Shown here: in pieces, positions 39,691 to 51,995 of the stretch
Position numbering within the stretch: the first letter of the stretch is position 1
Layout: each line of letters opens with the position of its first letter
Source of the DNA: Brachycybe producta
Lineage: Eukaryota; Arthropoda; Diplopoda; Playtdesmida; Andrognathidae
DNA length: 64,000 nucleotides
NCBI GenBank assembly: GCA_036925085.1
Contig: JAUPFP010000045.1
Coordinates: 1,488,001-1,552,000 of the forward strand
Direction of reading: 5' to 3'
Translations under genes and position numbers: made by a program
Notes under the pieces: generated by a model
What the model saw: only the letters and a program-made list of their open reading frames with translations
The model's database searches: none
What the model was told of the DNA's origin: nothing

Positions 39691-41364
39691 CTTTTCTTCT
39701 TGAATTTAAGCCTTCAAAAGCCTTTTCAGCCTTTTCAAAATGAATACCGAAACGATGATGTTTTTTTTTATATATATTATGCCTATATATAGTGACTGTA
39801 GGGCCCTACAAGAATATCTTATTTTCAAATATTATAAACAACTTTGTATGTGTTTGTGTGATAGACACACACACACACACACAGTTGTTGAATTTGTAAT
39901 TTTAATGCATTCCAGAAGGAATGAAAAAATGTCAATGTGTTATGTTTCTGTGGGGGTCTTTTTGGTGAATTTCATTACATATGTACAGGCGCCAGGCGCC
40001 AATTTTATTTAGGTTTTTTAAGGCATTTATTAGTGCTTTTAGGCTGCTGAAGTTTCTCATATTTTCATCCATTTTTTTTTTTTGCTTCTTACTTTCCTTT
40101 GGGGGCGAATTTATTCTGTTTTCGTATTCCAAGTGCAAACACACGCACAGAAATATACTGTTTTATACACAGAAAAGTATCTTTAAAGAGTAACACGTTT
40201 GGAATAATAAAGTAAAATAACGCCTCTTTCTCTCTCATATTATTGAATGATGTCTATTTGTGGTAGAAAAATTAGCTTTCCAAACATGTCAGTTAGATTC
40301 GCTCAGATTTCTAGGTAAATGTTGCTACACCCTATATAGCACTGTTTGTTGAGCTAGATGTTGACTCCGATTTTATGATAATGGTTGGTGGTAAGGGTTT
40401 TTTGAGTCTTGTATTGGAAATGTTGGTACCAGTACTACCAGGGACCTAATTAATGTTCAAACTTTCTCCGTTTAAGCGCCGTTGAGCCGAATGCGTGTAA
40501 TAAGGCGAAAGAAAGGGTACAGAGGAAATAAGGGCCGTAACCATAGAGGGTTTTACTGGGTGCTCCAGTCGAAAGCCTTTCCTCAAGAAGGCATACAAAT
40601 TTACAAACAAAAATTTACGTATAGGTCTTTAAATATTTTATAATTTATAAATTATTGTAATATTTTAAATTAATTTTATAAACCATTGTTGTATCATACA
40701 TGAGGCATACATTTATAAATTGAAAACAATTGATATTTTTTAAATTATTTTTGATATCGTGTGTATATTTAATTAAAGCAAAATGACAATCAGAAAAGTA
40801 GGTTCTGAAGGAGTCCTTAGCTGCCAAATATTTTGGACTAGGGCTTGGTGTACCTTTGTTACGGACCTGCATAAAGTACTATCTATCCAGCCCTCAGTCA
40901 CTAAAACTGATTTCAAAAGGGTGCTCTGTGGCACGCTAGTATGCTCTGAAGTTTGCTAAGTGGGCCGAGATTTCTCCAGAAACAAAAAACGTTTTTGGGA
41001 ATCACTGATGTACGCAGAGGCTAGCAGTAAGTTAAAATGGTTTATGAACAGCTGATTTTCGAATTTATATTTCATTTTAAAACCACTTAAAATAGCTTAC
41101 ATGACTGAATAGCTAGATTCTCTTCTACATATACATGTAAGTATAAATAAGGAACTACAGCAATCAATCGATTACATGTCTTACTTCTTCCTGTTGGTTT
41201 TTATTCACTTTTTCTTGTTAGTTTTATGAATTATGCATATTTGATTAAATATTTGTTTCTAACTTGATTTAAAAACAAGAAAAGTTTTGAAATGTTGTTA
41301 ATTTTCGCTCATGGTTTTCTTCTTCTATTTTCTTCGCAACTATCATATAATATTTTAGTAAGAT

Positions 41365-41695
41365 GATTTACGAACAGCTGATTTTCAAACTCAGTAGCAA
41401 AATTAAGAGAAACTAGAAAGTGTTTTAGAAACTAGAAGGGTAGCTCAATCACTTAAGGGTATTTTGATGTTGGCATCTTTTAATAGACAAAACTACCTTC
41501 TGCTTTAAAGTTTATCATTTTCAAACTCAAATAAAAAGTTTATTTTGAAAGATATCGACATGAAAATACTTTTAAGTGGTGGAGCTACCTTTCTAGTTTC
41601 TAAAACACATTCAAGTTTCTCTTCATTTCGCAACTGAAAGACAGAATAATCATAGTTCGAGTTGCGTTTACACTTTAAAACCATCTTTTATTTCA
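41365..41695. repeat. Fold-back MITE, family 1, best-preserved copy
   Basis: It runs from TTTACGAACAGCTGATTTTC through GTGTTTTAGAAACTAGAAGG, GGTAGCTCAATCACTTAAGG and an A-rich centre, then back through TTTGAAAGATATCGACATGA, AGCTACCTTTCTAGTTTCTA and AGACAGAATAATCATAGTTC. Virtually the whole element is one long imperfect hairpin, and it codes for nothing. I count at least a dozen copies in the window. Confidence 0.85.
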
Positions 41696-42145
41696 AGTTC
41701 TTGGTGTTTACGGTACAGTTTGAATTACTAGAACATTTCAGTTGTCAGTCGCATTTTCAGTCGACGGTTTTTTCTATGTGAGAACCAGGCCTTACTCGTT
41801 CAATGGGGACTGATGTTTTTCTACCTCCCCCACCACAAAAAAAAAAAGATTTTCAGACACAATATCGATTATCGATGAATAATTTCAACTATGATAATAA
41901 TTAACATATAAATCATAAATTTCAAAATTCAGTTGTTTTCATGATGTGTGATAAATTGATAATAAATATTAAAAAAATCTTTCATATTTCTTATTCTGTC
42001 ATCTTTCATTTCACTTGATGTTTTTATTTAAAATTCTAAACGCGTGGTCTTTTAAAACATGTATAAGAATTTCATTTGTGAATATATTTGAAATTCCTCA
42101 TTTATATTCTGGATCTCATTCAATGGACTTTGAGAGGCATGTACT

Positions 42146-42333
42146 TAGAAATCGGGGAGAACTTCAGTTGACTCCGCCCTTGGTATGACGACCGGCAACT
42201 TCTAATTGGTTTGTTGTGTGGTTCGACGTTGAAAAGGGCGGAGCATGTGACGTCAGACTACATAACCAACCAATTAGAAGTTGTCAGTCGTCATAACAAG
42301 GGTGGAACCAACTGAAGTTCTCCCCGATTTCTA
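42146..42333. mobile_element. 188-bp fold-back MITE, family 3
   Basis: The element is nearly palindromic: TAGAAATCGGGGAGAACTTC on the left, its inverted copy on the right, ATTGGTTTGTTG and a CATGTGACGTCAGAC motif in the middle. Other copies lie at 45787, 50304 and 50523. Confidence 0.85.
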
Positions 42334-42428
42334 ACTGCCAGTCTTTGAGAGAGAGAGAGAGACAGACAGAAAGAGAGAGAGAGATTGTTTTTTCTTAAAA
42401 AGAAAAGAAGGTTCCTTCTAGTACATGT

Positions 42429-42612
42429 ATATGTTACTGTCAATCTACGGAATCAGTCAATCTGCAGATTGCCTAGGCAATCTCTCCAAAAGAACCAACC
42501 TGTTAATGAATCTGCAAAATTCAACACCTAAAATGTATTGAATTTTGCAGATTCACTCAGCAGGTTGGTTGTTTTGCGGATTGCCTAATTCCGCAGATTG
42601 ACAGTAACATAT
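42429..42612. repeat. 184-bp fold-back element
   Basis: Long arms (TATGTTACTGTCAATCTACG, GATTGCCTAGGCAATC, ACCAACCTG, AATCTGCAAAATTCAA and their inverses) make one near-continuous hairpin centred at about 42530. Confidence 0.8.
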
Positions 42613-45404
42613 ATAAATATCTTAACATAAAATAATAAATGATAATGAAATTATTGAAGTCTTTGTTGCGTAAAAGAGACGTTTTAAGTCTCAAGTAAAA
42701 ATGAAATTCATTTATCTTTTATTACTCTTGATTTAATTTAAGCCAAGTACACTGTAATGAATTTATGCAAATTAAGGATAATCTTCTACTTAGATTCAAA
42801 TCCACGATTTTTCTTTTTAAGGGTTTATTTCCGTTTGTATAATACTAGAAAATACAAGTATAATATGTTTTATTTTACAAAAGTTCTAATTTTTACAAAT
42901 TTCTTTTGAAAGTGACCGCAAAATAACTTTTCTTCTTTGTTTTTTTTGGGGGGGGGGGTCCTTTGAGACATTTCTGAAGAAATTGAAATTCCCACGTAAT
43001 GTATAGGCTCTTTTTTAACTGAGGAAATTGTTTTACGGAATTTGCTCGTGTACATTTATTTATTTAGGTGTAATAATACATGTTCTAGTCAACTTTATAT
43101 TGAGTCTAGAGAGTCATTACAAATGGATCATTATATGAATGGACGTATTTGGGTTTGTAGACATTTCGTGTTCTTTTAAGGACCATATTCAAGAATGGAA
43201 ACTTGGCACTTAGGGTCATATTCTTAATGATTTTTAAGACAAAGCCATTGCTAAAATTCATCAACTTTAACATGAAACGTCTTATCAAAAGTTCATGACT
43301 TAAAAATCATTCCGAATACAACTGTTAAAGTTCTACTGAAATTCTTTTAAGGTGGCTTTATAATTCAGTTTGCTTTTCCCTCTACTTATGTACATTCCTA
43401 TGGAAAGAAGCCCGGACCTTGGCACACAGGCGACAACTCGACTTCATTTTGCAGTTGAAATCGACTACCAAAAGTGATTTGTGTGCAAAAGCCATATACA
43501 GTATTTCTTTACATCAGTTTCTGCTTTTTATGTTCTATTTTTTAGTTCAACGATTTTTTTTTTCCTAACTTGTCATTGAAATATTTCTTGCAATACAACA
43601 TCAACTGTGTGACGTTATTTGCTTTTTTTTCCCCGGTTCATTCTGAGTAAATATAAGAAGAAGAAAAAAAAACGACACATGGAGAAATGGAAAATATTCT
43701 ATATAGTAGAATAATGAAGTACACTTGTCAAAGACATTGAGAATGTCAGTATTTTATTTGATATAGTGTGTACTTCTCTAGGCGAAGAAGTAGGCCTACA
43801 TTTTTTGTTCATTTGCATGTAATGTTCACTTTTTTTTTCAAGAAAAGACAGAAATCCAATTTTCTTTATTTTTGTATTGCAATGATTTGTGCAAGGAAGG
43901 AATTTCACTTGAAATTGATTTTAGTATAGGAAAATAGAGAAAGAGAGAGAAACGTTTTATGTTTACGTAGAAAATGAACGTTTGAAAATCTTGTTTCTTT
44001 CTATTCTGTGTGTTGTTTGTTATACGTGAATTTTTAAAATAGGACCAATTTAGAAACTTACATTATAAAAGAATACAGGCTTGTAAGCCTATCTGAAACG
44101 ATTCCATTTTGAACGATTCATTCTCAAATGACTAAGAGGGTTGGAGGTGAAGGCGGAGACCGGAGACCAAATAAAAATCCTCCACCTCCAGTTAAGATCA
44201 TTTATGATCTGATGATTTTCAACATTTGGAATGAATTGAAAGGTTTTTTTTTTAGAAACTGGAAGGGGTACAGTCACTTAATAGTATTTTCATATAGATA
44301 TCTTTCGAAATAAACAATCTAGATAAAAGTTAAAAAAAAAATTCATCTAATATAGTGAAAGGTAATTGTTTTTTCTCATTACAGTGGAATAAAGTGATGA
44401 GGGCCAAGCGTGCCGGATAATTGATTATCATACTCCAACACAGGCACGCAACTAGATTACCTAGAAGCATGGCTAGCCTCCACCTTCAATCCTCGTTATC
44501 ATTTGAGATTGAATCGTTTGAAGCCGGAAAACACATACTCAAGTCCCTCTTTGACTTCAATGTGTTTTTGTTTTTTTTTTCATTTTTGGACAAAATCTTT
44601 TGTCTAATTCGACTTGAGTCTGTAGAACACTTGATTTTTAGTCGAATTTTTAAACAGTTTTAATCTAAAATACAGGTTAAACCATTGATTGGTCAATTCA
44701 AACTACGATTGGCAAATGTCAAATCGCTGGATAAATGTCATTTTATTCTGACAGATGTCAACTAACTCTGTATGTATCTGTCAATAGGATTTCTAGTTTA
44801 CTGTCATTTTTTTTGGTTCCAGAAGATTTTCTTTGATATCTGCCAGTGACAGTTGCTCTAATTCATTTTTGGTAGTATAGGGGGTTGAATTTTCTCTTTG
44901 TTATACCCTCTAGAAAGGTTTCCACCGCCTTATTTTAAAAGCTCTGCTAACACAGAGCTGTAGCCATAATAATCATGTTGACCTATTTTAAAAGATGCTG
45001 CCATAAACATTAAAATATACAGCAACAGCAAGAAGAAACGTTGCGACCACAAAGCATCCCGGCAACTAGTTGCTCCATGTTTCTAAAAACTAGTGTCCGC
45101 ATGGGGGCGACAAAATTATCAAAGAAAAATAATTAAAAGTCAACTGTCACACACTAGAGAAACATCTGGTATTATTTCCCACATGTCGCCACTTGTTGCC
45201 ATTTTTTTCTTTTGAAGTTTACCAGTGCATATTTAAACAGCGCAACATAGTGAAATATTTGGCAACTAGCAAAGCAGACATTTAGAAACATAATAAAAGC
45301 ATCAAATGCTAAGAACGTTTTCCCCCCAAACATGTTGTGACTTGTTGCTTCTGTGTTAACAGGGCTTTAGGCAAAAATTTAAAAAGGAAATTTCAACTTA
45401 AGGT

Positions 45405-45750
45405 ACTTTATTTGGAACTCAGATTATTCTTTCTGTCAGGTGAAAAAGGAAAAGAAACTCCAATGTGTTTTAGAAACTAGAAGGTGTGTATAGCTCAATC
45501 ACTTTAGGGTATTTTATGGTGATATCTTTCAAAATAAGCTTTTTATGCGAGTTTTAAAATGACCAAACTTTAATTAGACAATATTTTTTTAGTTTTTGTC
45601 TATAAAAAGTTTATTTTGAAAGATATCAACATGTAAATACCCTTAAATGATTGATTTACGCGTCCAGTTTCTAAAACAATTTCAAGTTTCTCTTAATTCT
45701 GTTAAAGAAAGAAAGGAATAATCAGTTGTTCATAAACCACCTTACGAGCG
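45405..45750. repeat. Fold-back MITE, family 1
   Basis: Both arms are preserved (GTGTTTTAGAAACTAGAAGG; TGGTGATATCTTTCAAAATA; TTTGAAAGATATCAACATG; CCAGTTTCTAAAACAATTTC) and the right end has CAGTTGTTCATAAACCACCTT. Confidence 0.8.
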
Positions 45751-45786
45751 TAAAATGGTTCAAGTTGAAGGTTAGTACTGCTAAGA

Positions 45787-45978
45787 CAGGCAATTGTGCC
45801 CAGCATTAGAATTTATTTTGCTCCCCCCTTTTATGAACGTCATCAATTTGTAATTGGTTTGTTAGTTGGTCTGATGCCACACGCTCCGCTCTTTTCAATT
45901 TCTAATTGGTTTGTTACTTGGTCTGACGTCATAAAAGGGCGGAGCAAAAGAAATTCTAATGCTGGGCACAATTGCCTG
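45787..45978. mobile_element. 192-bp fold-back MITE, family 3
   Basis: The terminal arms CAGGCAATTGTGCCCAGCAT and their exact inverse flank a core with ATTGGTTTGTTA and GTCTGACGTCATAAAAGGGC. The core is shared with 42146 and 50304, though the outer arms differ. Confidence 0.85.
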
Positions 45979-46846
45979 TGCTAAGTGGGTTTTCTCGAAT
46001 CTGAGTTTTAACATTATTAAAATAATAATAATTATTCCATATATGAAAATTCCCATTGTAGACTATATAATTATTATATGATCCTTTAAGTATATATTAT
46101 ATCCTTTCATTATTTTCTAAATGGTGCACACTTTTGAATTAAGAAGCATAATAATTATTAATTAAGCTCAAATGTAAAGTGGCATTTGTCATAATAAGCA
46201 TGTGAACTTTTACAATCTGAATTTTTAATGCCTATTATGAATGTAATTTACAAACGTAACAGAGACAGACAAGACCGACCTTGATGCATGATCTTCAACC
46301 TAAAATGTACAAAAAAAAATGGCAATTTGAAACACGCCATTGCATGCTATATGTTTATCGGCCTACAATTTCTGGTATTTTAGTTATCAGAGCTTTAAAA
46401 ATATCGTAAACGATTTTACATTGTTTTTTAATTCAGAGAAAAAATAAAAATTTCAATTAGAAAACCTTTTGTTTCATACTAATTAATTTAGTAATAATTT
46501 GAGAAAGGAATGCAATAATTTATGCAATTTATGGAATTTTTATTTAATAAAGCGGAAAAAATAAAGTGAACAATAGAATGTAGTTAATTGACCATGAACC
46601 CCATTAGTTAGTTGAACACTTGATTTGATATTTATGTGTGTAACTTGTTTATTACGTCAAATATGTAACTGTAAATACCTTTTTACTACCTCAATTATTA
46701 TTTATTGATATTATAATGCTTAGAAATTACTTGTGTTTTATTAATGTATGTCATTGTTTGTCGTGTTTAATGTCTAGACTGCATGCATTAGAACATAACA
46801 AGGGTTTATTTAAGGGGTTTCAGGGAGGGTTAGAATTCTGATAACT

Positions 46847-47140
46847 AGGGCTCGAATTTTCATGCAAATATCAACCAAAAAATGCTTCTCAATTTGTGGC
46901 CCGAGTGCCAATTGTGAAGTAATCACCATAATTACAGCAAATATTCTAATAAAAAAAGCTGGTTAGAGGCTAGATGCCTGGTTAGTGTCACTGTATTTTT
47001 AAACTAAAAGTCTAGCCTGATTAAAAAACCGTATTTGTTGGTTGACCTAAACGGAATATTATTATTATGTCACAATTGGCTATTTATTGGGCCACATATT
47101 GAGAATCATTTGCTGGATATTGCATAAAAATCCGAGCCCT
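46847..47140. mobile_element. Fold-back MITE, family 2
   Basis: It starts AGGGCTCGAATTTTCATGC and ends GCATAAAAATCCGAGCCCT, with mirrored GGCCCGAGTGCCAATTGTGA and ACAATTGGCT...GGGCCAC. This is an uninterrupted copy of about 294 bp. Confidence 0.85.
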
Positions 47141-47429
47141 ACTAATAAGGTTTGTTAAAAAAAAGGGTATTCTTTTGATTAGGAGCTGCTAGTCAGCCTT
47201 CAAGATAGGAATGATATAACAGCCTCATTGTAAGAAAAAGCTTATGACGTCAGAGGAGTTGTCGTAAAATTTAGGATTGTGTCATTTTAGTCTATTATTA
47301 AAGGGATGATAGCAACCGTTTACAACAGTTTAAGCATAAAATGTTCTGGAAATCTTTTATTACAGTATTCCTTTTTAAATGAGACAAAATGACATAATCC
47401 TAATTTTTTTTATCAAACCTTCTGACATC

Positions 47430-47660
47430 ACTAGTTTCGAAACTAGAAGGGTATCACAATCATTTAATGGTATTTTTGTTATTTTTCAAAATAAACTTTT
47501 TATAGACCAAAAATTAAAGAATATTTTCAGCTTTAATTTGAGTCATTTTCAAACTTGCATAAAAAACATTATTTTGAAAGATATCAACATAAGAAACACC
47601 CGTAAGTGATTGAGTTATTACCCTTCTATTTTCTTAAAACACTTTCAATTTTCTCTCAAT
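47430..47660. repeat. Fold-back MITE, family 1
   Basis: TTCGAAACTAGAAGGGTATC at the left and TTACCCTTCTATTTTCTTAA at the right, with ATTTTGAAAGATATCAACA in the right arm. Confidence 0.65.
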
Positions 47661-48068
47661 TTTGTTCCTAGAAGACAACTTAAAACTGACTAAAAACATA
47701 AGAATTGTTTTTCTATTTGAAACCCTGTTATCAAACTTCCCCTATATACATAGTACATAATAGAAACCTACATAAAGCCCATGACCCAGTATTTTTATAT
47801 TAAAGGCCCATGGGCCTGGTGGGCTTCATGGGCCTCGTGGGTTTGGTGGCCTTTGTGGGCATCACGAGTTTGGAAGGCGTTTCATCATTTCTCTCCTGGG
47901 GTTCTTTACAAATGTATAGAACTGAACCACATAATATTTCACACGTTAAGAAAAGTATAACATATTCCTCACTGATCAATCAATAAAATAAACATATTAA
48001 AGCCGTTAATTAGGGCAGTTTCTTTTCTTGGTAAGCATGCGAACTTGTGAACCATTTAGTGTGGAAAT

Positions 48069-48242
48069 TAGAGACCTACACAAAGCCCATGGGATGGTGA
48101 GCTTTTGGGCTGGGCTGGGCATTGATCGGCATATTTATGTTAAAGGCCGATGGGCCTCGTGGGCTTTGTAGGCCTGGTGGGCCCAGGATAAAGTCTCATG
48201 GGCTGGACTGGGCTTCAAATTTTTGCTCAACGTAGGTCTCTA
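48069..48242. mobile_element. 174-bp element with TAGAGACCTAC ends, family 6 core
   Basis: TAGAGACCTACACAAAGCCC on the left and GTAGGTCTCTA on the right are inverted, enclosing GGGCCTCGTGGGCTTTGTAG-type units. It shows that the dispersed AGCCCA blocks belong to a discrete mobile element. Confidence 0.65.
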
Positions 48243-49254
48243 CTACATAACCCTGTTATGTGTTCAGATAATTCAAATTGAAAATTGAAGTGCTTAGTTT
48301 TTCTGCTTAAATTTAGTCCAGTTATAATTTGTTTTAAAAAGATTAATTGTATTAATACTACCATAATAATGATTTTTAATAATAATTTAGAATATATATG
48401 AAAATAAGTTTAGTATTTTAAGAGAAATATATTTAATAATTCATAATAAATTAATAATTTGATCTTTGACACAACTAGAATAGAATTTCTCATTTTTTGT
48501 TTCATTATTCGTCATTGTCACATTCTTCAGTGACCTATTTTTTTTGCATCACGTGAGCATAAAATGTTTTGCATAAAATTTGTTTTAATTAGTTTTTATT
48601 GCGTCATAATGTAGCTTAGTAATTCTAAGTGATTGAGCTACCATTCTAGTTTCTAAAACACATTCACGTTTCTCTTCATTTTTCACCTGAAACACGGAAT
48701 AATCAAGAGTTCGAGGGGGGGGGGGGAGTTTACACTTTAAAATGACCTTAAAAAAACTAAGAATTATTTTTTTCTATCTAAAACCCTGTTTAGAGAGTTC
48801 AAGTTGAAGTTCACAAGTGCCAAGTTGTCTGCTTGAATTTTGGTCCAGTTCATTTATAAGAATATAAATTAGGCTATAATTTAGTATTTTATGAAAACTA
48901 TTTAATCATTTATAATTTAAAAGTTCAACTTTGACACAAGTTTAGTAGAAGAGAATTTCGATTATTTGGATTTTGACCTTTTTTTTTTGGCATCACGTGA
49001 GCAAAATAATTTTCTGCATAAAATCTGTTTTAAATCGGTATTTGTTGCGTCATAGTTCAGGTGCAAGTTGTAAGGAATTTGTGAGCAAAGTTCAAACGAC
49101 GTCACGTGTATAGTGGTGTCATGAGGTTGTCTTTGAATTGTCGATTATGATTGGCTAATTCAGATGATATTATTTGCTTATTGGTTGGCGCATTTAGACA
49201 CATTTTACAGGTGTGTGATGAGGTTCAAAGGTGATTAAAAAGGGTGCAAATTTG

Positions 49255-49400
49255 CGCGCGGCCCACATTGACCACTTCATTTTTTGTTGCGTTTAGTTCA
49301 TTGTGATTTTTAATGAAGATTATTAATTTTGAAAAGTTTACGTGTTAATTACGTTTTTTTTTTTTCTTTTTTTCACTGCGTGGCCCCCATTTTCCTTAAC
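49255..49400 (+). ncRNA. Candidate first exon of a plus-strand lncRNA
   Basis: A GC-richer block follows the TATA-like ATTAAAAAGG (49230-49239) and ends TTAAC|GTAAGT (GTAAGT at 49401-49406). The start is guessed from the TATA-like motif. No coding frame is apparent. It lies about 11 kb upstream of, and is oriented away from, the visible otoferlin exons, so the block could instead belong to a shared promoter region. Confidence 0.3.
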
Positions 49401-49869
49401 GTAAGTTTTTGTTTTCGGCGCTTCCTTCCTTCATTCATTCTCCGTTAATATTGGAGATTTTTTCTTTTTTTTTCGTTTAACGAAATCTTTATTTTCCCCG
49501 CACATTTGTGTTAGTCACCGCTTTTATTCATTCGATTTTTTTTCCAAATCAATTATCGGTTTATCACGTTCAAATACGACATCCACGGCTGAATAAATTC
49601 ATGAATTGACTGAATGTGCGGTCAATATATTATATTTTAATGGCACATATATTGATTTTATCAAATTTTTATAGCTTTTAGCGCTTGATTATTATATACC
49701 TCTTTGGTGCCAGTCTTTTTTTAACGCCATTATTTGAATTACATTTAATGGTTTTCTTTTGATTAACTGCGTCAAAGAGACGTTAAAACGTCATGTAACG
49801 AAAAGCGCGGCGCTTATTGTTTGTTCCCTGGTCACCGCCGAACATTACAAACGTTTTGAAGGCGCTTAA

Positions 49870-50130
49870 AATTATTTCTGAACGGCTGATTTTCGAACTC
49901 TATTGTCTTTCAGATGCAAAACTTATAGAAACAAGAAATTTTTTTTAGAAACTAGATGGGTAGCGCAATCACTTGAGGGCATTTTCAAGTGGATATTTTT
50001 TTTTAATTTTAACTTTTTAGACAAAAATTAATGAAAAATATCAACATAATTTCCATATAGTTATAACCCAGTTCAGCTACTCTTCTAGTTTATAAAATAC
50101 AAATTGTTTCTCCATTTTTCACCTGAAATA
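49870..50130. repeat. Fold-back MITE, family 1, decayed
   Basis: GAACGGCTGATTTTCGAACT and AGAAACTAGATGGGTAGCGC, then AGCTACTCTTCTAGTTTATA on the other arm. Confidence 0.6.
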
Positions 50131-50303
50131 CAGAAAACGTTTATCAAAAGCGTTATTTAAGCCAAAATGAAACTTAATCTACACTTGAACTCTCCATAGA
50201 CTCACTATTAAAAATTTGTAACTTTATTGTAAGGAACGTTTTTGAAACGATTTTTTTTTTGCGCCGCCATCTTTTTTAACGAGACCAATACAACAATTAT
50301 AAA

Positions 50304-50508
50304 CAGGCAATTAGAAATCGGGACAAACAGAAGTTGCTCCGCCGTTTCTATGACGAACGCAACTTCTAAGTGGTTGGTTATATATAGTCTGACGTCACAT
50401 GCTCCGCCCTTTTCAATGTTGAAACCCCACAACAAACCAATTAGAAGTTGCCGGTTGTCATAAAAAGGACAGAGCCAACTTCTGTTCATACCGTTTTCTA
50501 ATTGCCTG
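50304..50508. mobile_element. 205-bp fold-back MITE, family 3
   Basis: CAGGCAATTAGAAATCGGGA and its inverted right end (TTTCTAATTGCCTG) flank a core with CTGACGTCACATGCTCCGCC. It is followed 14 bp later by a second family 3 copy. Confidence 0.85.
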
Positions 50509-50522
50509 TCTAATATGATCGC

Positions 50523-50707
50523 CAGGCATCTGTAGACAGCTTCAGGATATCTTTGGCTCCGCCCGTTTATGAATGTTAGGGTGATTAGTTTAGAAATGAA
50601 AAGGGTGGGGCATGTGACGCTAAACCCAGTAACAAACCAATAAGAAATTGGTGACGCTCATAAGAGCGGAGCCAAAAAAAAATTCTGAAGATGTCTACGG
50701 ATGCCTG
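50523..50707. mobile_element. 185-bp fold-back MITE, family 3
   Basis: CAGGCATCTGTAGACAGCTT and AGATGTCTACGGATGCCTG are inverted ends. The core has TGGCTCCGCCCGTTTATGAA and its inverse. Confidence 0.85.
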
Positions 50708-51082
50708 TTTATAAGACGTCATTAATCGTCAATCATTTTTTGCGCGCCCTCTGTCGTCGGGCTCTTTTATTTTTGTTTTTACAAAGCCTTATACAAACGA
50801 ATGCAATAATATTAAAATATAATTTAACTATATTAGTAATTTTAAAAAAATTGGAAATGCAATAATTTTGAAAAATATTATGGTTATTATTTAGTTATTT
50901 ATTAAGAACTAAATAAATAGAAATATATAGGTATTATCAAAACATACGTATAATATTAAAATGTTTTAGTAGAAATTATTTATTTACTGTTTCCATGTTC
51001 TTGACTGTGATTGAGTAATTGAGTTTTGAGTGATTTTTTTAAGAAAGCCTAATCATGTTTAATGGTTTTCTTTTTTGTTTAG

Positions 51083-51477
51083 GTTTGGCGTTTCGTCTCG
51101 GGGCTTTTTGAAATGTGGTCTTCGATGCGCTTAATTGACAGAAACGACAATATATGCCACAAGCGCATCAGGGTCTCTGTGTTCGAATGAAATTAAAATC
51201 GGACTTGATACGTCGAAGGTGTTTGCATGTTGCCAAAGCGGCACTTGGTACATATATTGATACCATCCGAAACCGGACTTTGTGCTGATTGGGACAATAA
51301 TGTTTAATAGTCGTTTTGGAGCAATCTCCAAAAATGACGAGCACGTGTTTGAGGAACACGAGAGACCTGTGAATGTCTGTCACGGGCTTGTTTTGGTGGT
51401 GACGTTTGAACGGCAGTGTCAGTAGTAAAACGATACTCTTCGGACTCCACTGGTTCATCAACTCTCCTTCACCAAAG
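51083..51477 (+). ncRNA. Candidate lncRNA exon, 395 nt
   Basis: A strong acceptor (GGTTTTCTTTTTTGTTTAG ending 51082) and donor (CAAAG|GTAATT) bound a distinctly GC-rich, CpG-containing block in AT-rich DNA. All three plus-strand frames are closed within the exon. The minus strand has a 97-codon ORF here without recognisable features and without matching splice signals, so I prefer a plus-strand noncoding exon. Confidence 0.45.
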
Positions 51478-51639
51478 GTAATTGCTAATTTGTTTTAATT
51501 GGCTAAATTCGAAAAAAATGATAAATATTGTGGCTAACCCTATCTTTAGGCTAGTGGAAGAGGAGGGGCCCCAGATAAACAATATCTTGCGAATCTGCCA
51601 GACTGCTACTGACAAATCTGTGCCTTCCATATTGTTTGT

Positions 51640-51995
51640 TTGTCCTTCACAGGGCTCTGAGGAACACGTTTATTATTTAAATGCATTTAAATTATAAGGT
51701 GTGTACTTGGTATTATACTCTCGACACACATGCAGTTAAATGCATTTAAATAATGTGTTCAACAGAGCCCCGTGAAGGGCAAACGGACAATATGTCGAAT
51801 TCATTTTATTCAGTTAATAATTTAAAAAATATTGAGTTAATACTTAAATCTAATAAATAAACTATTGACAAAATATTGATTTAGGATTTCAATTTAAAAT
51901 ATTAATAAAAGTAAATTTTTGTTTGTGTCCTTAACTGGGTTCCGTATAATTTACCTAAACACATTTAATTTGAATTCGTTTAACTCGTGTGTTGA
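51640..51995. repeat. Interspersed repeat, family 8
   Basis: It carries ACAGAGCCCCGTGAAGGGCA, AATATGTCGAATTCATTTTA and CACATTTAATTTGAATTCGT, matching 27868-28165. It is preceded by an inverted TTTGTCCTTCACAGGGCTCT, so this copy is a fold-back. Confidence 0.7.

Larger units (their letters stand above)
38330..49230. other. Gene-poor stretch upstream of the visible otoferlin exons
   Basis: I found no convincing exon on either strand. The missing otoferlin first exon (about 80 nt coding) could lie here but I could not pick it out. The stretch is dominated by fold-back MITEs, family 6 repeats, microsatellites and AT-rich sequence listed separately. Confidence 0.5.

Noticed and set aside
51131-51461. 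Minus-strand ORFs of 66 and 97 codons
   Set aside because: Splice signals at both borders are on the plus strand and no family resemblance is visible; kept as a candidate noncoding exon.
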